Origin: Thermoplasmata archaeon
Lineage (GTDB): Archaea > Thermoplasmatota > Thermoplasmata > GCA-020350865
Assembly (NCBI GenBank): GCA_020351895.1
Contig: CP070672.1
Span: 2,245,176 to 2,254,492 of the forward strand
DNA: 9,317 bases
Direction: 5' to 3'
In this document: positions 6,512 to 9,317 of the stretch, one piece after another
Layout of the letters: each line of letters opens with the position of its first letter
Numbering within the stretch: the first letter of the stretch is position 1
Made by a program: the position numbers and the translations under genes
The notes under the pieces: generated by a model
What the model was told of the DNA's origin: nothing
Seen by the model: the letters and a program-made list of their open reading frames with translations, nothing else
The model's database searches: none

Positions 6512-7707
6512 AGGCTCACGACCCTATCCAAAATACTCTCAGCGATTTTTTCTTTTTTACCGGAAACTTCTTCGCTCTTTCCGTCCTTGCCAATGATATA
6601 TACCTGGTTCTCTTCTTGGGTTGTATTAGAAATGTCGTTTGCCACCATCAGATCGAGGCCTATCTCATCCATCCGTTTTTTGGCTTTTTCTTGGAGTTCA
6701 TCCATACCAACTCCAAACTCTGCCTTGAAGCCTACTAAAAAACAATCGGTGTCTTTCCTTATTTTTTGGATTATCTTTGGATTCGACCTCAATTTTAGGG
6801 TCAACTCCTTGCTGCCGGATGGTATCTTTCCCTCTTGCTTATTTGGGGAATAATCGGAGATTGCTGCGGGGATTATTACGATATCGTGGTTTATCCCACC
6901 TGTCATTTCCATCAATTCATTGAAGGATTCGAAGTGTTTTATAGAAATAAAATCAGGCAATTTAACCTGACATCTTCCCATCCAAAGGTCAACTTCACCT
7001 CCCCTTCTATAGGCCTCCAAAGCCAGCTCCACTCCGGTTTTTCCAGTGCTTCTGTTGGTAATAGTTCTGATATCGTCTATATCCTCGGCTGTTGATCCTG
7101 CGATTATTAGCAATTTTTTTCCATTCAAATCCCCTTTTCCAATTGTTCTCATAACAAATGCCACGATCTCCTCGATTTCTGGCATTTTGGCCTTGTGCTC
7201 CTCGATCTTCGGTTCTATGAAGGCAATTTTCATCTTCTTCAATTTCTCTATGTTTTCCAAGACTATGGGGTGATTGTACATGGAAATATGCATTGCTGGA
7301 ACTATGATGACAGGTATCTTAGAGCCTATTGCTGTTGTGGCGAATGTCGTTACTGTTGTATCGTCTATTCCATAGGCGATCTTTGAGATGGTGTTGGCAG
7401 TGGAAGGCGCTATTAAAAGCAAATCGGCCCTATCCTGCACCTCCCCGCAAAACTCAACATGCTGGACCTTGCCGGTAATTTCCGTTACAGGCTCGTTTCC
7501 AGTGGCAAATTCAAGGGCATAGGGATGGATGATTTTCTGTGCAGCGCGACTCATAACTGGAAAAACCTCGGCTCCGTGCCTGATAAGCTCCCTTGATAGT
7601 TTAACGGTCTCTACAGCAGCTATGCTACCTGTCACTCCTAGCACAATCTTCTTTCCCTTCATCTTATTGCTTTTTGTTCCGGAAAGCTCTCTTGCAGGAT
7701 GCATCAT
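6505..7707 (-). CDS. coaBC: Bifunctional phosphopantothenoylcysteine synthetase/decarboxylase (CoaBC)
   Basis: The enzyme joins 4'-phosphopantothenate to cysteine with CTP (CoaB), then decarboxylates the product to 4'-phosphopantetheine using FMN (CoaC). Numbering from ATG 7707 (400 residues): the flavoprotein domain has VTGSIAAVE (25-33), the probable catalytic His in QHVEF (83), APSTANT (100-106) and PAMHISMY (137-144), where bacteria usually have PAMN. CoaB starts near 197 with IIAGSTAEDID (201-), ITNRSTGKTG (216-225), AAISDYSP (281-288), NPKII and VGFKAE (325-330), and VANDIS (355-360). The frame is open to ATG 7767, but MHPARELSGTKS is the usual archaeal N-terminus and the TATA box sits just before 7707, so the longer form is unlikely; ATG 7704 is possible. 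It is first in an operon with pantoate kinase and fibrillarin. Confidence 0.95.
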   Translation of the reverse strand: MMHPARELSGTKSNKMKGKKIVLGVTGSIAAVETVKLSRELIRHGAEVFPVMSRAAQKIIHPYALEFATGNEPVTEITGKVQHVEFCGEVQDRADLLLIAPSTANTISKIAYGIDDTTVTTFATTAIGSKIPVIIVPAMHISMYNHPIVLENIEKLKKMKIAFIEPKIEEHKAKMPEIEEIVAFVMRTIGKGDLNGKKLLIIAGSTAEDIDDIRTITNRSTGKTGVELALEAYRRGGEVDLWMGRCQVKLPDFISIKHFESFNELMEMTGGINHDIVIIPAAISDYSPNKQEGKIPSGSKELTLKLRSNPKIIQKIRKDTDCFLVGFKAEFGVGMDELQEKAKKRMDEIGLDLMVANDISNTTQEENQVYIIGKDGKSEEVSGKKEKIAESILDRVVSLC

Positions 7708-7719
7708 GCTAATAATGTG

Positions 7720-7733
7720 TTTATAGAATTTAA
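7720..7733 (-). promoter_or_regulatory. TATA region of the coaBC operon
   Basis: The minus strand reads TTAAATTCTATAAA from 7733 to 7720. The TTAAATTC part is centred about 23-26 bases from the tandem ATGs at 7707 and 7704, so a leaderless transcript is likely. This placement decides the start codon, because the upstream ATG 7767 would lie before transcription begins. Confidence 0.5.
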
Positions 7734-7799
7734 GGGTAATGGGTTTAGGATGAATTCTGTAAATCAATATGAATTAATATTTGAAATTAATATGATATG

Positions 7800-7876
7800 T
7801 TTTACGATGGTTTTACCGTCGTTTTATTCCTTTATATCCGAGTAATAGGTATAAAAACGGTAAAAAAAAGGTAAAA
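7800..7876. promoter_or_regulatory. Mirror array of TTTTACC/GGTAAAA half-sites around a TATA-like core
   Basis: TTTTACG (7800-7806) and TTTTACC (7811-7817) are 11 bases apart. GGTAAAA follows at 7859-7865 and 7870-7876, also 11 bases apart and in the opposite orientation. The longer arms TTTTACCGT (7811-7819) and ACGGTAAAA (7857-7865) are perfect reverse complements. The dyad centre is near 7838, beside TTTATATCC (7831-7839), which reads as a TATA box on either strand. Spacing of one helical turn suggests two regulator dimers on one DNA face. The regulator and target are unknown; coaBC on one side or the RNA candidate on the other could be controlled. Confidence 0.4.
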
Positions 7877-7895
7877 TGTAATTTCGCTGAAATTT

Positions 7896-7971
7896 AAAAT
7901 AAAATAGGAAGGGGGGGCTAGCCTTGTCAGAAGGGATGGGATGCACTCTAACAACTAGCCCAAATCCCCTA
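7896..7971 (-). ncRNA. Candidate structured small RNA
   Basis: A 59-base hairpin (7911-7969) has three helices: GGGG with CCCC, GGGCTAG with CTAGCCC, and an 8-bp upper stem, TTGTTAGA with TCTGACAA on the minus strand. A 4-base and a 2-base bulge separate them. On the minus strand every upper-stem pair forms, with one U-G wobble; on the plus strand the same position is a C-A mismatch, so the minus strand is favoured. A TATA box at 8000-7993 predicts transcription from about 7971, just 5' of the first helix. The T-rich tract TTTTATTTT (7904-7896) follows the last helix. The 15-base apical loop is C-rich (CATCCCATCCC). It matches no RNA family I can name; it could also be an upstream leader element of coaBC. 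Confidence 0.4.
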
Positions 7972-7992
7972 CTTAAATTGGATTCCCGATAC

Positions 7993-8000
7993 TTATATAT
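7993..8000 (-). promoter_or_regulatory. TATA box facing the candidate small RNA
   Basis: The minus strand reads AAATATATAAG across this site, with ATATATAA at 8000-7993. Its centre lies 26 bases upstream of 7971, where the hairpin-forming sequence begins. A second AT-only run (8010-8024) lies just behind it and belongs to the 3' flank of the coiled-coil gene. Confidence 0.4.
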
Positions 8001-8034
8001 TTGCCAAAATTTTTATATATATAAAGCCGGTCCT

Positions 8035-8904
8035 TTATAAATAACCTGCCTTTTGAAGGAACATCAAATCCTCTGTGGAGAGCTTTTCTCCGGCTTTAAA
8101 TCGCTCATAAATATCTTCTGCTTCTTTCTTTGCTGATGTCTCTGCTACCTCTCTTTTTGCCCTTTCTTTCTTCTGTTTTAAGCCTGCTATGATCTTATCG
8201 AAATCATGGACCTGTCTTACCATCTCAACATGGTTTTTATGGGCTTCATCAGCCGACAACTTGGCCCTTATGAACTCCTGCTGGGCCTTGTCAGCCTCTC
8301 TTCGATAGCCATCTGCTTCCTCATACAATTTACTCATGGAATCATGTTTATTCTGGGCTGAATCTGCATATTCGCTCACCTTCTTATGGGCCTCTTCAGC
8401 CTTCTGTTTCAAATCGTTTCTATCTTTCAGGATGCTTTGGATCTCCTTGTTGTCCTCAAGGAGTTTCTCCCTTTCCTTGATCTTGCCCTGAACATCAGAC
8501 ATTATATCTAAAAGCTCTCTTTCCTTTTCCACAGAAAGAACGGATGTCATCTGCTTAAACTCGAGATTCCTCACTTCCCTTCTCAATTTTTCGATGGTAA
8601 TTCCATCTTTTGGGAGATATTTTTTCTTAAGAGAACCCAGCTTTGCCTGATTCTCGGATACCTGCCTGTTCAATTTCTCTCTTTCCTCTTTGGACTTTCT
8701 TACAAGCTCGTTCAACTTGTCCCTTTCTTTCCTAAAACCATTGGCTTTCTCGATGCATTCTCTGGATTTGGAGTTAAGGTCATCCCTCTTATCCGCCCAT
8801 CTCCTTGCGGTATTGTTCAATCTATCCCGTCGTCTTCGGTATTGTTCAGCCTTTTTATTCAATTTGCTTCTCTGCTCCTCCAAATCTTCAAGCAACTCGG
8901 TCAT
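8035..8904 (-). CDS. Conserved archaeal coiled-coil protein (COG1340 type)
   Basis: The 289 residues are almost entirely charged heptad-like coiled coil, very rich in Lys, Glu and Arg and without membrane segments, so it is cytoplasmic. The central block LRREVRNLEFKQMTSVLS (107-124), followed by VEKERELLD, and the C-terminal tail DIYERFKAGEKLSTEDL with FLQKAGYL are the features I recognise from COG1340. Members of that group are sometimes labelled phosphoserine phosphatase by mistake; no phosphatase motif (DxDxT) is present here. Its function is not established; a scaffold or SMC-like structural role is conjecture. ATG 8904 is preceded by GGGAGAG at a suitable distance and by TATTAAAA about 27 bases upstream. 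It stands alone, with the next gene downstream some 320 bases away. Confidence 0.85.
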   Translation of the reverse strand: MTELLEDLEEQRSKLNKKAEQYRRRRDRLNNTARRWADKRDDLNSKSRECIEKANGFRKERDKLNELVRKSKEEREKLNRQVSENQAKLGSLKKKYLPKDGITIEKLRREVRNLEFKQMTSVLSVEKERELLDIMSDVQGKIKEREKLLEDNKEIQSILKDRNDLKQKAEEAHKKVSEYADSAQNKHDSMSKLYEEADGYRREADKAQQEFIRAKLSADEAHKNHVEMVRQVHDFDKIIAGLKQKKERAKREVAETSAKKEAEDIYERFKAGEKLSTEDLMFLQKAGYL

Positions 8905-8910
8905 AACTCT

Positions 8911-8935
8911 CTCCCATGGTCTGGGCCTTTTAATA
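8911..8935 (-). promoter_or_regulatory. TATA box and Shine-Dalgarno of the coiled-coil gene
   Basis: TATTAAAA (8935-8928) is centred 27 bases before ATG 8904, predicting a leaderless mRNA. GGGAG (8915-8911) would be a good ribosome binding site if transcription starts further upstream instead. The two signals are alternatives; the sequence alone does not decide. Confidence 0.35.
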
Positions 8936-8987
8936 CAAAGACCGCATTTTCCAACATATTTACGCTTCCTAATAATGTTTTCGGAAT

Positions 8988-9013
8988 ATTGGATTGGGAT
9001 TCATTGGATTGGG
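8988..9013 (+). repeat. Two copies of ATTGGATTGGG at 15-base period
   Basis: ATTGGATTGGG occurs at 8988-8998 and 9003-9013 with ATTC between. In the plus frame ending at 9111 this reads LDWDS-LDWVN, and the period is a multiple of three. It could be a short coding repeat or a regulator site; nothing else here decides between them. Confidence 0.6.
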
Positions 9014-9111
9014 TAAATAGAAAATTGGAAAAGAAATACGAAAAAGAGAGAGATGAGTCAACTAGTGAGGAACCAATGCCTACATTATTTCCTGCATCGA
9101 CTTCGTCTTGA
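8989..9111 (+). other. Doubtful small ORF, 40 residues
   Basis: From TTG 8989 the frame reads (M)DWDSLDWVNRKLEKKYEK, then a Ser/Thr/Glu-rich end finishing FPASTSS and TGA. The frame is also open upstream, but there it is antisense to the coiled-coil gene. The charged, tryptophan-repeat character looks protein-like. There is no ATG before 9076, and the Shine-Dalgarno is weak. A TATA-like ATATTTA near 8957 could allow a nearly leaderless transcript. It may equally be a gene remnant or chance. Confidence 0.2.
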
Positions 9112-9116
9112 ATATA

Positions 9117-9197
9117 CTAATACAGATTTATGGGGGTTCCATCCCAAGGTCCGGTAACGTTGTAATCATCCCGAAAGTCCTCCCTTATTTTAACCAT
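9117..9197 (-). other. Doubtful mini-ORFs on the minus strand
   Basis: ATG 9197 opens 26 codons (MVKIREDFRDDYNVTGPWDG and six more), ending in TAG at 9119-9117. It has no Shine-Dalgarno. A different frame from ATG 9169 gives only 13 codons (MITTLPDLGMEPP), but it is preceded by a strong GGGAGGA (9184-9178) eight bases away. Either could be a leader peptide, or neither is real. Confidence 0.15.
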
Positions 9198-9208
9198 GTA
9201 ACAGAAAA

Positions 9209-9218
9209 CTTATTTATC
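9209..9218 (+). promoter_or_regulatory. TATA region for the acyl-CoA dehydrogenase gene
   Basis: CTTATTTATC is centred about 46 bases before ATG 9259 and predicts transcription from about 9239. This leaves a 20-base leader that begins with the hairpin below. On the minus strand the same bases read GATAAATAAG, so the site could also drive divergent transcription. Confidence 0.35.
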
Positions 9219-9236
9219 CAAAAACTCATACGCCAA

Positions 9237-9251
9237 TCTCCCTAGGGGAGA
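9237..9251 (+). promoter_or_regulatory. Small hairpin containing the Shine-Dalgarno
   Basis: TCTCCC (9237-9242), loop TAG, GGGAGA (9246-9251) pair perfectly over 6 bp. The 3' arm with the preceding G forms the ribosome binding site GGGGAG (9245-9250), 8 bases before ATG 9259. Folding would mask it, so it might tune translation; it could also be a DNA operator palindrome. Confidence 0.4.
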
Positions 9252-9258
9252 GCGTATT

Positions 9259-9317
9259 ATGGACTTTGCTTTGACCAAAGAGCAGGAAATGGTAAGAAAG
9301 ATGGTTAGGGAGTTTGC
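9259..9317 (+). CDS. Acyl-CoA dehydrogenase, N-terminal fragment cut by the window edge
   Basis: The 19 complete codons read MDFALTKEQEMVRKMVREF. This closely follows the usual start of acyl-CoA dehydrogenases (MDF.LTEEQ...R..VREF), the first helix of the N-terminal domain. These FAD enzymes oxidise acyl-CoA to enoyl-CoA and pass electrons to an electron-transfer flavoprotein. Substrate range cannot be judged from this fragment, since the FAD-binding and catalytic-base regions lie beyond the window. A GGGGAG ribosome binding site 8 bases upstream supports the start. Confidence 0.85.
   Translation, partial: MDFALTKEQEMVRKMVREF

Larger units (their letters stand above)
8905..9258. other. Gene-poor stretch between the coiled-coil and acyl-CoA dehydrogenase genes
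   Basis: This 354-base region contains no gene I can identify with confidence. It holds an 11-base direct repeat, three mini-ORFs and the divergent promoter region near 9210, described separately. I see no tRNA or long inverted repeat. Confidence 0.6.

Noticed and set aside
5133..7726. Several plus-strand open frames of 63-169 residues across the coaBC operon.
   Set aside because: All are antisense to fibrillarin, pantoate kinase or CoaBC, whose family motifs are unambiguous; the plus frames lack promoters and motifs.
7911..7969. The hairpin was considered as a tRNA or a known guide RNA.
   Set aside because: It lacks the T-loop and anticodon-arm layout of tRNA, a RUGAUGA C box, and a clear H/ACA pocket with a 3' ANA.
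8690..9016. A 108-residue plus-strand open frame.
   Set aside because: Most of it is antisense to the start of the coiled-coil gene and it shows no domain.
9117..9119. TAG as pyrrolysine, joining the 26-codon mini-ORF to about 70 further open codons that end in an ATGA overlap with the coiled-coil gene.
   Set aside because: The continuation lacks any recognisable protein character, and the window gives no evidence for pyrrolysine use.

Overview
The window looks like AT-rich chromosomal DNA of a euryarchaeon, most likely of the Thermoplasmata or a related lineage. Three things point there: archaeal pantoate kinase sits beside a bifunctional CoaBC, a fibrillarin gene and a COG1340-type coiled-coil gene are present, and most candidate promoters are TATA boxes 24-27 bases from a start codon, as in leaderless archaeal transcripts. 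The large secreted beta-helix proteins with Ig-like and GWN-type modules also fit. The lineage is an inference from gene content; there is no rRNA here to confirm it.

Positions 1-4837 are a cell-surface region. A very long minus-strand gene (2474 to beyond base 1) encodes a membrane-anchored right-handed beta-helix protein. It runs off the left edge, so it is easily missed if only closed ORFs are considered. A second, smaller beta-helix gene diverges from it (2720-4165, plus), with a signal peptide, an Ig-like module and two GWN-type C-terminal modules. It is cut by one in-frame TGA at 3176-3178. Where the first gene leaves the window it enters the same beta-helix-to-Ig junction (WYL.V.V) seen in the second, so the two are paralogous in design. 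A minus-strand gene for a small single-domain surface protein (4175-4837) converges on the second, and the two stop codons lie in one perfect hairpin.

Positions 4960-7707 form a tight minus-strand operon, coaBC - pantoate kinase - fibrillarin, with 7- and 8-base overlaps. CoaBC and pantoate kinase are steps of the archaeal route to coenzyme A; fibrillarin is the 2'-O-methyltransferase of C/D sRNPs. The phosphopantothenate synthetase step and the usual fibrillarin partner Nop5 are not in the window.

Positions 7708-8034 are non-coding and the most structured part of the window. They hold two same-facing pairs of TTTTACC/GGTAAAA motifs, arranged as a mirror around a TATA-like core, and a long imperfect hairpin. 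The hairpin folds better as minus-strand RNA, starts where a TATA box predicts, and is followed by a T-rich tract: a candidate small RNA.

Positions 8035-8904 (minus) encode the conserved archaeal coiled-coil protein of COG1340. The 350 bases beyond it carry a short direct repeat, a few doubtful mini-ORFs and a divergent TATA region. At the right edge a plus-strand acyl-CoA dehydrogenase gene begins (9259), with its Shine-Dalgarno inside a small hairpin.
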